Shown piece by piece: positions 26,897 through 33,763 of a stretch of DNA of 48,153 bases. The stretch covers positions 1-48,153 of the forward strand of contig URYN01000013.1 of NCBI GenBank assembly GCA_900552135.1, read 5' to 3'. Below the pieces are notes generated by a model that was not told where the DNA came from, ran no database searches, and saw nothing but the letters and a program-made list of their open reading frames with translations. The first letter of the stretch is position 1. Every line of letters starts with the position of its first letter. The translations under genes and the position numbers were made by a program. Source of the DNA: an uncultured Clostridium sp. (lineage in GTDB: Bacteria > Bacillota > Clostridia > TANB77 > CAG-508).

Positions 26897-26924
26897 TATA
26901 AGAGGGCTTTTGTGCCCTCTTTAT
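26897..26924 (-). terminator. terminator of the cargo operon
   Basis: ATAAGAGGGC pairs with GCCCTCTTTAT (one bulged base) just after the stop of the minus-strand membrane gene. The U-tract is weak. Confidence 0.6.
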
Positions 26925-26926
26925 AA

Positions 26927-27322
26927 TTATTCTTTTTTACCAATATATTTTCTTCTGTTTACTTCTTTATTTCTATTTATTTTATTCATTACATATATAC
27001 TGCTAAATAAAACTACATCCACTCCTATTATTATCTTCTTTATGTTATTATTTTGTTCAATATAAGTTCTAATTTCTGAATTTTTGCTTCTTTCAAGTGT
27101 ATAATTTGTTATTCCATTAAATATGTATATTTTGCAATCGTGTCCGGAAAATTCGTCTACTAGTACAGCAATTATAAATGTTGACTCTGGAAATCCTGTA
27201 GTAGTCTTATGCCTTAACAATTCATTGAATTCTTTATCCTTTATTGTAATAAGTATTGGTGGTGCAAATAGTATTATTATACACGTCATAATTATTTGAA
27301 ACATAATAAAGAACTTCTTCAT
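26927..27322 (-). CDS. small membrane protein of the element's cargo, 131 aa
   Basis: An N-terminal membrane helix (about 4-26) and a second hydrophobic stretch near the C-terminus (about 96-112, KIIIGVDVVLFSSIYVM), with a soluble loop of about 65 residues between and a basic tail (NRNKEVNRRKYIGKKE). The two helices would place the loop outside. It begins two bases after the stop of the broken upstream gene, so the pair is an operon. GGGG before the ATG is a modest ribosome binding site. No family recognised. It may be a companion or immunity-like partner of the upstream product, which is only a guess from pairing. Confidence 0.55.
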   Translation of the reverse strand: MKKFFIMFQIIMTCIIILFAPPILITIKDKEFNELLRHKTTTGFPESTFIIAVLVDEFSGHDCKIYIFNGITNYTLERSKNSEIRTYIEQNNNIKKIIIGVDVVLFSSIYVMNKINRNKEVNRRKYIGKKE

Positions 27323-27323
27323 C

Positions 27324-28052
27324 TTATAACCCCAATTCTATATAATTTTTTATTTTGTTTTTCCAAGTTTCTGGTGCAATATTTTTCCACCTATTAGCAT
27401 CAAGTATACCATAATTTATGAAATTAAACAAGTTAACTAATATAGCTGTTTCTGGATCTTCTTTTGACACATACCTATATGCTAAAGCTTTGCATACTTC
27501 ATAATCAGAACTATCATTATTTACTGATGTTGGTAGGTTTCCTATTAATTTTCTATTAGCAATAAATTTGTTCATTCTAAGGCAATTATCTTGTTCATAA
27601 TAGTTTTTGAAAACCTCTTTAATCGATGTATTTTTTAAATTTCTGCATACATTTACAGCATCTATATCTTGACATAAATCTTCTTGATTGAACTCTCCAT
27701 TCGAGTTTCCTATTAATGACATTAGTTTCTCCACATCTGTATTACCTTCCTGACTTTGCAGTCTTTCTTCACTAGTTTTATTTAATAATTGTACTAAATC
27801 TCATGCCCAACCACATAAATTAGTTATTTTACTCTGTCTACCAGTAAACTCAATATTCAAATTTTCTGGAGATTGAGTCTTTATTTCATTTCCGTTACTA
27901 TCAATATATGTTGTATATACAATGTTAGAATTATATAGTAACGACGCTAGAACTGCAGCCATATGTTCAAATTGCATTAGATTATATGCAGAGTTCAAAA
28001 TATCAAGGTAAGTTAAACCCTGAAACATTAGGCTTTGAGATGAGACAAGCAT
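27324..28052 (-). pseudogene. unknown cargo gene interrupted by an in-frame TGA
   Basis: Two reading frames, 28052-27801 and 27734-27324, lie in the same frame, separated only by TGA at 27803-27801 and 22 sense codons (DLVQLLNKTSEERLQSQEGN and so on). The second part has no ribosome binding site of its own, so I read one gene of about 242 codons with a nonsense codon; GGA (Gly) to TGA is the simplest change. The product looks soluble and helical, ending WKNIAPETWKNKIKNYIELG, and I do not recognise it. Its 5' end overlaps the plus-strand fragment at 27998-28156, so the true N-terminus may be missing. Confidence 0.6.
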
Positions 28053-28156
28053 TTAAGCTATACCCTCGTAATATTGTTTTAAATATTGCTGATAGTCAGG
28101 CTGAAGCAAGAAGAAAATTACAAAATATTAAAATTGGACGTGATGCTAATGGGTAA
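27998..28156 (+). pseudogene. C-terminal remnant of a plus-strand element gene
   Basis: An open frame of about 52 codons without its own start that reads like genuine protein (ETLGFEMRQAFKLYPRNIVL, then QAEARRKLQNIKIGRDANG) and ends in TAA overlapping the next gene's ATG (ATGGGTAA). Position directly before the excisionase suggests the tail of a replication or mobilization protein, but I cannot identify it. The 5' part was probably deleted and replaced by the minus-strand cargo. Confidence 0.5.
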
Positions 28157-28360
28157 TAATGAGAATAAAGAATATTATTCTGAATTATTTAAAGACTATC
28201 CGGATGTTGTGAGAGTATATCAATTAAAAGAGATGCTACCTAAAACAGGAAAAAATAAGATATATAAATTATTAAAAGATAAAAAATACATTCGAAAAGA
28301 ATTGGTAGAGATTATTACATACCTAAAGTTAGTATTATTAATTATTTGATGGAACAATAA
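28149..28360 (+). pseudogene. xis: excisionase (helix-turn-helix), frameshifted at an A run
   Basis: The frame from ATG 28149 gives MGNNENKEYYSELFKDYPDV and MLPKTGKNKIYKLLKDKK, the first half of an excisionase-type helix-turn-helix. After the A6 run at 28281-28286 it turns into unlikely sequence. Adding one A restores IHSKRIGRDYYIPKVSIINY and LMEQ, the expected second half (GRDYYIPK is the family's signature end), with stop TAA at 28358-28360. So this is a one-base deletion, or a slippage site. It overlaps the stop of the upstream remnant by eight bases, which implies translational coupling before decay. Confidence 0.82.
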
Positions 28361-28382
28361 AAAATAAATTTGAGCATTGCAG

Positions 28383-28444
28383 AGCAAGTTGAATTTATAC
28401 TATAATAAAAAAATAGTAATTAGATAAATTCAGCTTGCTTTTTT
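28383..28444 (+). terminator. hairpin between excisionase and integrase genes
   Basis: AGCAAG-T-TGAATTTAT pairs with ATAAATTCA-G-CTTGCT across a 26-base loop, followed by TTTTT. It would end the excisionase transcript before the integrase. Confidence 0.75.
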
Positions 28445-28456
28445 GAAAGGAGAGAA

Positions 28457-29594
28457 ATGTTAAACCAAGCTAGTGAAGAAAAAATACTAAAAAGGATAAA
28501 AAAATTATTCAAAAATAATACTATTTCAAAAGATATTTCATATTCTGTACAAGAAAAAGATGGAATCTATCAATGCGTAATAAAATAACAAATTAACAGA
28601 AAATGGAAACAGTTTTGGGCTACAACAGGCATTCGTGCTGATAGAGGTAATCATAGAAATGCTGGTAAAGTAGCAAGAGAAATAGTGGAACTGTTTGAAG
28701 ATGAAATTGAAAACAATTGCGAAGCAAAGCAAGAAATGAGTATTAGCGATTTTCAAAATATGGTACAATTAAATACTACAAATTTTGATTCAAATACTAC
28801 CACAAAAGCTGATTGGGACTTTTATGAGTATATGGAGTACGGGCTATATAATATAATTAAAAATACAGTTGCAAAAAATACTTTTAAAGGTTACAAAAGG
28901 AATGTGGAAACATATCTTAAAGAATATTTTTCAATTGAGAAAAATAAAAGAATGGTAAAGGAGCTAACTGCTGATGACCTGGACGATTTTTATAATTTTT
29001 TAAGGCAAGAAAAAAATCTGAAAAATGCATCTATTGACCACTATCAAGATAATATTAGTAGTGCTTTTCAATCACTATTAAGAAAGAAAATAGTTAGATA
29101 CAATCCAGCTGATTTAGTAAATCCTATTAAAGTTGAAACTGTGGAGGTTTCTACATACAATAAGTCAGAAATACTAAAATTATTTGATGTATTGAAAGAT
29201 GATCCAATTGAATTACCTGCTAAATTTGCAAGTTATTATGGATTGAGAAGAAGTGAAATACTTGGAATTAGAATAGATGCTTTAGATTTAGAAAATAATT
29301 ATTTTGTAATCAATCATGTGGCTTTACAAGATGATGATAAAGATGCAGAGCAGAAGATATATTTTCTTGATAGAACTAAATCAAAAAAAGGTTATAGAAC
29401 TTTACCAATATTTCCTGAAATAAAAAAAGATATATTAAATAAAATAGATAGAATTGAAAAATGTAAAGACTTCTATGGTAATACTTATAACCATAAATAT
29501 GATGGCTATTTATTTGTACATGACAATGGAGATTTCATAATGCCAAATATAAATACCTTTAGATATTTGGTAGAGAATAAAAATCCTCTGAAAC
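28457..29594 (+). pseudogene. int: tyrosine recombinase (integrase), nonsense codon plus lost catalytic end
   Basis: A good ribosome binding site (AAGGAGAG) precedes ATG 28457. The frame runs MLNQASEEKILKRIKKLFKN to VIK, then TAA at 28586-28588, and goes on in frame with QINRKWKQFWATTGIRADRG into the core. The N-terminal arm-binding part, the SAM-like core-binding domain (about codons 115-205) and the first catalytic Arg (YGLRRSEILG) and Lys (RTKSKKGYRTLP) are present. The HxxR and the nucleophilic Tyr are missing, because at 29594 the gene runs into the tRNA-derived repeat. It is inactivated twice over. Confidence 0.88.
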
Positions 29595-29733
29595 TGGTGG
29601 GCCAAAAGGGATTCGGCGAGCCGCGTCGGGAAAACCGTCCACTGGACGCTTTTCTATTCCTCCTTTTCGAATCCCTCAATAATATACGAATAGAAACAAA
29701 AAAACAGCATCTTTTCAGATACTGCTACATTTA
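29595..29733 (-). repeat. tRNA-derived unit next to the intact tRNA-Arg
   Basis: 139 bases of the same family as 26051-26330, with a few substitutions (for example GGCGAG for GACGAG). It ends in the terminator that serves the intact tRNA and fuses on the left to the broken integrase. Confidence 0.9.
29697..29724 (-). terminator. terminator of tRNA-Arg(UCU)
   Basis: Minus-strand CAGTATCT-GAAA-AGATGCTG hairpin followed by a run of T, ten bases after the tRNA CCA end. Confidence 0.85.
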
Positions 29734-29810
29734 TGGTGGGCCAAAAGGGATTCGAACCCCCGACCCTACGCTTAGAAGGCGTATGCTCTATCCAACTGAG
29801 CTATTGACCC
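29734..29810 (-). tRNA. tRNA-Arg (anticodon UCU)
   Basis: The acceptor GGGTCAA pairs with TTGGCCC (one G-U). The anticodon arm is TACGC-CTTCTAA-GCGTA, giving TCT. GGTTCGAATCC forms the T arm and CCA is encoded. The gene is intact, with its own consensus promoter. Its 3' half is duplicated at 26366-26411. Confidence 0.97.
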
Positions 29811-29829
29811 ATTTGCAAATGCAATAATT

Positions 29830-29858
29830 ATTATAATGCTAAAAAATCATTTTGTCAA
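29830..29858 (-). promoter_or_regulatory. consensus promoter of tRNA-Arg(UCU)
   Basis: Perfect TTGACA (29858-29853) and TATAAT (29835-29830) with a 17-base spacer. Confidence 0.92.
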
Positions 29859-29906
29859 CCAAAATTTTAAAATATATAGCAAAATAGTGTAGATTTTATA
29901 AAAAAA

Positions 29907-30167
29907 TCACTCATAATGACCTTTACATTGAATAATTTCTATTTGTCCGTCATTTATTCTATATACCAAACGGTTAACATCATCTATTCTGCGACTCCAA
30001 AATCCACTAAAATTATTTTTTAATGGTTCAGGTTTTCCAATTCCACTAAAAGAGTCTCTCTGAATAGATATTAAAAGTTGATTAATTCTTTTAAGAGTTT
30101 TTTTATCTTGACTTTGCCAATAACAATATTCTTCCCAGGCATTTATTGAGAAAGTTATTTTATTCAT
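29907..30167 (-). CDS. Txe/YoeB family toxin
   Basis: 86 aa. A RelE-fold mRNA interferase of the YoeB type, expected to cleave mRNA on the ribosome. Typical stretches are AWEEYCYWQSQDKKTLKRIN, FSGIGKPEPLKNNFSGFWSR and the end CKGHYE, with the catalytic Glu, Arg and His apparently all present. Its ATG overlaps the antitoxin stop by eight bases (ATGAATAA), with AAGGAG seven bases upstream inside the antitoxin gene, so translation is coupled. The length is normal for the family. Confidence 0.93.
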   Translation of the reverse strand: MNKITFSINAWEEYCYWQSQDKKTLKRINQLLISIQRDSFSGIGKPEPLKNNFSGFWSRRIDDVNRLVYRINDGQIEIIQCKGHYE

Positions 30168-30432
30168 TTTCCATCTCCTTTAAGTCGTCAATAGTTTTAC
30201 TTACAGTTTTTTTGTTATCTAACTGAATTAACGATTCAGCAAGTGCTTGAGCATTACTTGAAGAATAAAATGGGTCTATAGAGACATCAAAAGGAATTCT
30301 TTTTTCTCTAATTACTTTTTTTACAAATATATTAAACGCAGTAGTCATTGTTAATCCAAGTTCATCACATATTTGTTCCATTTGTTTTTTAGATTTTTCG
30401 TCAATTCTAAAATTAATTAATGTTTGAGCCAT
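30160..30432 (-). CDS. RelB/DinJ family antitoxin
   Basis: 90 aa. A ribbon-helix-helix N-terminus (MAQTLINFRIDEKSKKQMEQ, then ICDELGLTMTTAFNIFVKKV) of the RelB/DinJ family, and a C-terminal tail that should wrap the toxin. YoeB toxins are more often paired with YefM/Phd antitoxins, so this is a mixed pair, though such pairs are known in Firmicutes. Start set at the ATG at 30432, which has AGAGGTG upstream; a longer frame from 30468 has none. It should bind its own promoter. Confidence 0.92.
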   Translation of the reverse strand: MAQTLINFRIDEKSKKQMEQICDELGLTMTTAFNIFVKKVIREKRIPFDVSIDPFYSSSNAQALAESLIQLDNKKTVSKTIDDLKEMENE

Positions 30433-30453
30433 AAAATCACCTCTTTCATAAAT

Positions 30454-30482
30454 ATTATACAACCACATAAAGACAATGTCAA
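30454..30482 (-). promoter_or_regulatory. consensus promoter and likely operator of the toxin-antitoxin operon
   Basis: Minus-strand TTGACA (30482-30477), a 17-base spacer and TATAAT (30459-30454). The -35 lies in a short palindrome GACATTGTC, and ACATTGT is repeated 11 bases away. This is a plausible site for autorepression by the RelB-like protein. Confidence 0.85.
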
Positions 30483-30637
30483 TACAATGTATTTATATTA
30501 TTATATATTTTTTTTGAAAAAATATTACATAAAATTGTGGAAAATTTATTATATTTGTTATAGAATAAGTAATATAATATTTGAAATTATTTAAAACCTA
30601 TACAACGACTTATGAAAAAGAAAGGGATGAGATAAGA

Positions 30638-31387
30638 ATGAAAAAACAAAATACCAACATAAATACAGAAAATAATATGAATACTGATGTAAAAGAGAAA
30701 AACAATCTGAAAATCCATGAAGGACTATGGTACTTTATAATTTTTAGTTTATTGGGTTTAATTTTTGAATTTGTGCTGTATCTAATTATGAGTAAAACAG
30801 TAGGTGCAAGAGGAGTTTATTTAGGACCATTATGTTTTATTTATGGAATTACAGCTTTAATTATGATTAGGTTTTTGGAACCATTAAAGAATACTAAAGT
30901 TAGGTTATTTATTGCAAGTACAGTTCTAATTTCAATAATACAATATGTTTTTAGCTTTATTTTAGAATGTTCTTATGGTGCAAAACTATGGGATTATTCA
31001 GGAATAACGGCTAATTTAAATGGAAGAGTATGTTTATTATATTCTATTATTGCTGGATTGATTATGGCAATTTTTATAAAGTACATAAAAAAACATACTG
31101 ATAAAATCATTAACAAGTTTAAGGGAAAGCCTGCAAAAATAATTGATATTATTTTGATTGTAATACTTATTATTGAAATTTTATTCACAATTTGGGGTTT
31201 TATTGTGTATTCTAGAAATGCAAAAGAGACTTTAAATGGAAGAAACTATATCAGTAATAATAATATTGTAGAAAAATTTGAAAACAATGTGTTTACAAAT
31301 GAAAGAATGGGAAAAATTTTTCCTAATATGAGAATAACAACTGAAGATGGAATACTTGTATATGTAACAAGCATTTTGGAAGAATAA
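30638..31387 (+). CDS. CmpB-type putative ABC transporter permease (PF06541-like)
   Basis: 249 aa. A hydrophilic N-terminus with Asn/Thr/Lys, then about five membrane helices (near residues 29-50, 66-80, 90-112, 130-146, 168-188). The stretches GPLCFIYGI and LECSYGAKLWDYSGITANLN-GRVCLLYS match the conserved WDYS...N..GR.CL pattern of the ABC_trans_CmpB family found alone in many Firmicutes. Function not established. The ATG at 30638 is chosen over TTG 30581, which has no ribosome binding site; AAAGGGA precedes the ATG by ten bases. Confidence 0.75.
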   Translation: MKKQNTNINTENNMNTDVKEKNNLKIHEGLWYFIIFSLLGLIFEFVLYLIMSKTVGARGVYLGPLCFIYGITALIMIRFLEPLKNTKVRLFIASTVLISIIQYVFSFILECSYGAKLWDYSGITANLNGRVCLLYSIIAGLIMAIFIKYIKKHTDKIINKFKGKPAKIIDIILIVILIIEILFTIWGFIVYSRNAKETLNGRNYISNNNIVEKFENNVFTNERMGKIFPNMRITTEDGILVYVTSILEE

Positions 31388-31496
31388 AATAATAAACCAA
31401 TAATGAAAAATTTTCTGGACAGATTACTAGAATATACATCATTATTTATATGTATGTTTATTTTAAAAATTTACATAAATAAAAATAAACAGTAAA

Positions 31497-31539
31497 AATT
31501 TCGCCCAAAAGGGGACGTCCCCAATTGGCGAAATTTTTT
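31497..31539. terminator. bidirectional terminator built around GGGGACGTCCCC
   Basis: Outer stem AAAAATTTCGCC / GGCGAAATTTTT and inner perfect palindrome GGGGACGTCCCC, between two convergent genes. The core shares AATTGGGGACG with the element at 24110-24140, so it may be a repeat recruited as a terminator. Confidence 0.85.
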
Positions 31540-31828
31540 ATTTTGGTAATTGAATTTTTGAATTTCTTTTTCTTGCTCTATATAAAGTTATTTTATTTCC
31601 AACTGTTTGAACTAGAACAGAATTTGTTGCTTCAGATAATGTATTTGCAATTTCTTGAATGTCTTCTGGTGAAGTTGCTAATACATTTAATTTTATTAAT
31701 TCTCTTGCTTCTAAGGCATCGTTAACTTGCATTATTAAATTATCTGATATTCCGTTTTTTCCAACTTGAAATATTGCATCAATTTTGTTTGCTAAACCTC
31801 TTAAATAAGCACGTTGTTTACTTGTCAT
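31538..31828 (-). CDS. yhbY: YhbY family RNA-binding protein (CRM domain)
   Basis: 96 aa, one CRM domain. The start MTSKQRAYLRGLANKIDAIF, the GxxG loop in QVGKNGISDN and the strand LIKLNVLATS are diagnostic. Bacterial YhbY binds pre-ribosomal particles and helps large-subunit assembly. AAGGAAGG lies seven bases before the ATG. It is a single gene, convergent with the CmpB-like gene. Confidence 0.94.
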   Translation of the reverse strand: MTSKQRAYLRGLANKIDAIFQVGKNGISDNLIMQVNDALEARELIKLNVLATSPEDIQEIANTLSEATNSVLVQTVGNKITLYRARKRNSKIQLPK

Positions 31829-32050
31829 ATATAATCCTTCCTTTTTTAGTATTTACAAAGCTAACATCTATAATACCAGATTTATGAAATAAAAACAAGA
31901 GTTTTTCATAATTTATGTAAATTATATAAAAGTAATTTTATTGTGAATTCTATGTGAAAAGCTGAAAAAAATATTGCAAGGGAAAAATTCTAGTGTTAAT
32001 ATAATGAATGTAAATAAACTTACGGAAATAATAGATTGGAGGAAAAACAA

Positions 32051-33067
32051 GTGATAGAAGTTAAAAATGTAACCAAAAAGTATGGTAACTTTCTTGCTGT
32101 AGACAATATAAGCTTTACAGTTAAAGACGGCGAAGTAGTTGGATTTCTTGGACCAAATGGTGCGGGAAAAAGTACAACCATGAATATGATTACAGGGTTC
32201 ATTGAACCAACAGAAGGAACAATAATTGTAAATGGTTATGATGTTTTGAAGAAGCCAATAAGTGCAAAAAAACAAATTGGATATATGCCAGAGGGAGTGC
32301 CTCTTTATTCAGATTTGACAGTAAAAGAGTTTGTTAATTACATGGCAGAACTAAAAAGAGTTCCTAGAAAAGAGAAAAAGGAAAAGGTTGAAAAAGCACT
32401 TGAACAAACAGGAATAAAAGATGTAGAGAAAAAATTAATTAGAAACCTTTCAAGAGGATATAAGCAAAGAGTAAGTCTTGCAGGAGCCTTAATAGGAGAC
32501 CCAGAGGTTATAATATTAGACGAACCAACTGTAGGATTAGATCCAAAACAAATAACAGAAATTAGAAAACTTATAAAAGATTTAGGAAAAGAACACACAG
32601 TAATATTAAGTTCACACATATTGTCTGAGGTTAGCCAAATTTGTGAAAGAGTTATTATAATAAATAAAGGCAGAATTATAGCAATAGACACGCCAGAAAA
32701 TCTTGAAAAGAAAACTCAAGAGAAAAATGTATTATTGCTTACTGTTGAAGATAAAAACAACTATATGAAAAATTTACAGAAAGATCTTCCTGAAATGCTT
32801 GAGTGTAAATTAATAAAGAATAATGATGATGGAACAATGCAATATATGATAAAATCTGATGCAGACATTGATTTAAGAAAGAATCTATTCGATATTTTAC
32901 CTAAAAATAATGTAACAATATTCGAGCTTAAGAAAGCAGAGAAATCTTTGGAAGATGCTTTTATCACTATTGTTGATGAAAATACTGAAAAACTTGCTAA
33001 GAAGCAGGAAGAAGAAATGGCAAAAAAAGAACAAAAAACAAATAAAAATAAGGGAGGTAAGAAATAA
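32051..33067 (+). CDS. ABC transporter ATPase, GldA-like
   Basis: 338 aa, cytosolic. Walker A GPNGAGKST (34-42), signature LSRGYKQR (Arg-Gly-Tyr in place of the usual SGGQ, common in the NatA/GldA group), Walker B VIILDEPTVGLDP and switch His in LSSHILSEV. A C-terminal extension of about 110 residues ends in a Lys/Glu-rich tail. The start is GTG 32051, eight bases after GGAGG; a TTG at 32036 lies before that binding site and is rejected. It overlaps the permease ATG by one base (TAATG). First gene of a three-gene operon that matches gldA-gldF-gldG. Confidence 0.92.
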   Translation: MIEVKNVTKKYGNFLAVDNISFTVKDGEVVGFLGPNGAGKSTTMNMITGFIEPTEGTIIVNGYDVLKKPISAKKQIGYMPEGVPLYSDLTVKEFVNYMAELKRVPRKEKKEKVEKALEQTGIKDVEKKLIRNLSRGYKQRVSLAGALIGDPEVIILDEPTVGLDPKQITEIRKLIKDLGKEHTVILSSHILSEVSQICERVIIINKGRIIAIDTPENLEKKTQEKNVLLLTVEDKNNYMKNLQKDLPEMLECKLIKNNDDGTMQYMIKSDADIDLRKNLFDILPKNNVTIFELKKAEKSLEDAFITIVDENTEKLAKKQEEEMAKKEQKTNKNKGGKK

Positions 33068-33750
33068 TGTGGGCAGTATTAAAGAAAGAATTTAAAACAT
33101 ATTTTTTATCACCAATAGGATATGTTTTTGTAGGTGTATTCCTTGCAATATTTAGTATTTTATTCTACATAACAATAATAGAACAAGGAGTAACAACATT
33201 TCAATATTTGTTTTACTATGCAGTAATGTATTCTGTAATATTTGTAATTCCGTTATTAACAATGAGAATGTTCTCAGAGGAAAGAAAAACAGGTACAGAA
33301 CAACTTCTTATTACATCGCCAAGAAGCATGACAGCGATAACACTAGGTAAATTTTTCGGAGCAGTATTAGTAATATTAATACCAATAATACTTACATTTG
33401 TATATCTTGGAATACTATGCTATTTTAAAATGCCAGATATGCCAACCGTATTTGCATCAATGTTTGGATTTTTACTTGTTTCAATGACATACATTTCTCT
33501 TGGAATGTTCATTTCAAGTTTAACAGAGAACCAAATAATTGCGGCAATAGCAACTATTGCAACATTTATATTAACTTGGTTAGCACCAGAAATATCTAGC
33601 AAATTAACATCTATATCATTAATAGAAAAATTCTATCCTTTTACAACAGGATATTTCCCAATAACAGAAACAATAAGTTTAGCAACTGTAACAATTATGT
33701 TTATAATATTAACAATAATTGTTATGAAAAGAAGAAAACTAGTAAAGTAG
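33067..33750 (+). CDS. ABC-2 type permease, GldF-like
   Basis: 227 aa with six hydrophobic segments (about 18-40, 52-72, 98-122, 133-155, 162-182, 202-222). The N-terminus KKEFKTYFLSPIGYVFVGVF and the loop FSEERKTGTEQLLITSP are conserved in GldF-like permeases. It forms the membrane half of the transporter with the ATPase just upstream. GGGAGG lies before the ATG inside the ATPase gene, so translation is coupled. It is followed after 13 bases by the GldG-like gene. Confidence 0.9.
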   Translation: MWAVLKKEFKTYFLSPIGYVFVGVFLAIFSILFYITIIEQGVTTFQYLFYYAVMYSVIFVIPLLTMRMFSEERKTGTEQLLITSPRSMTAITLGKFFGAVLVILIPIILTFVYLGILCYFKMPDMPTVFASMFGFLLVSMTYISLGMFISSLTENQIIAAIATIATFILTWLAPEISSKLTSISLIEKFYPFTTGYFPITETISLATVTIMFIILTIIVMKRRKLVK

Positions 33751-33763
33751 AGGAGGAAATATT

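Larger units (their letters stand above)
26366..29779. mobile_element. decayed integrative element in tRNA-Arg(UCU)
   Basis: About 3.4 kb between the two copies of the 46-base tRNA duplicate. Contents left to right: a ~500-base stretch with only a protein fragment, a two-gene minus-strand cargo block (one gene broken), the tail of a plus-strand gene, a frameshifted excisionase gene and a truncated integrase gene. No gene needed for movement is intact, so it should be immobile unless helped in trans. The integrase reading frame is cut at 29594, exactly where the tRNA 3'-end repeat starts. Confidence 0.85.

Noticed and set aside
27801..27803. In-frame TGA as a selenocysteine codon
   Set aside because: No selenoprotein family, no downstream bacterial SECIS-like hairpin that I can see, and the gene lies in a decaying element.
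17980..28588. Reassignment of TAA to glutamine in this genome
   Set aside because: TAA ends most intact genes in the window, so a changed code is excluded. Only local mutation or read-through remains.
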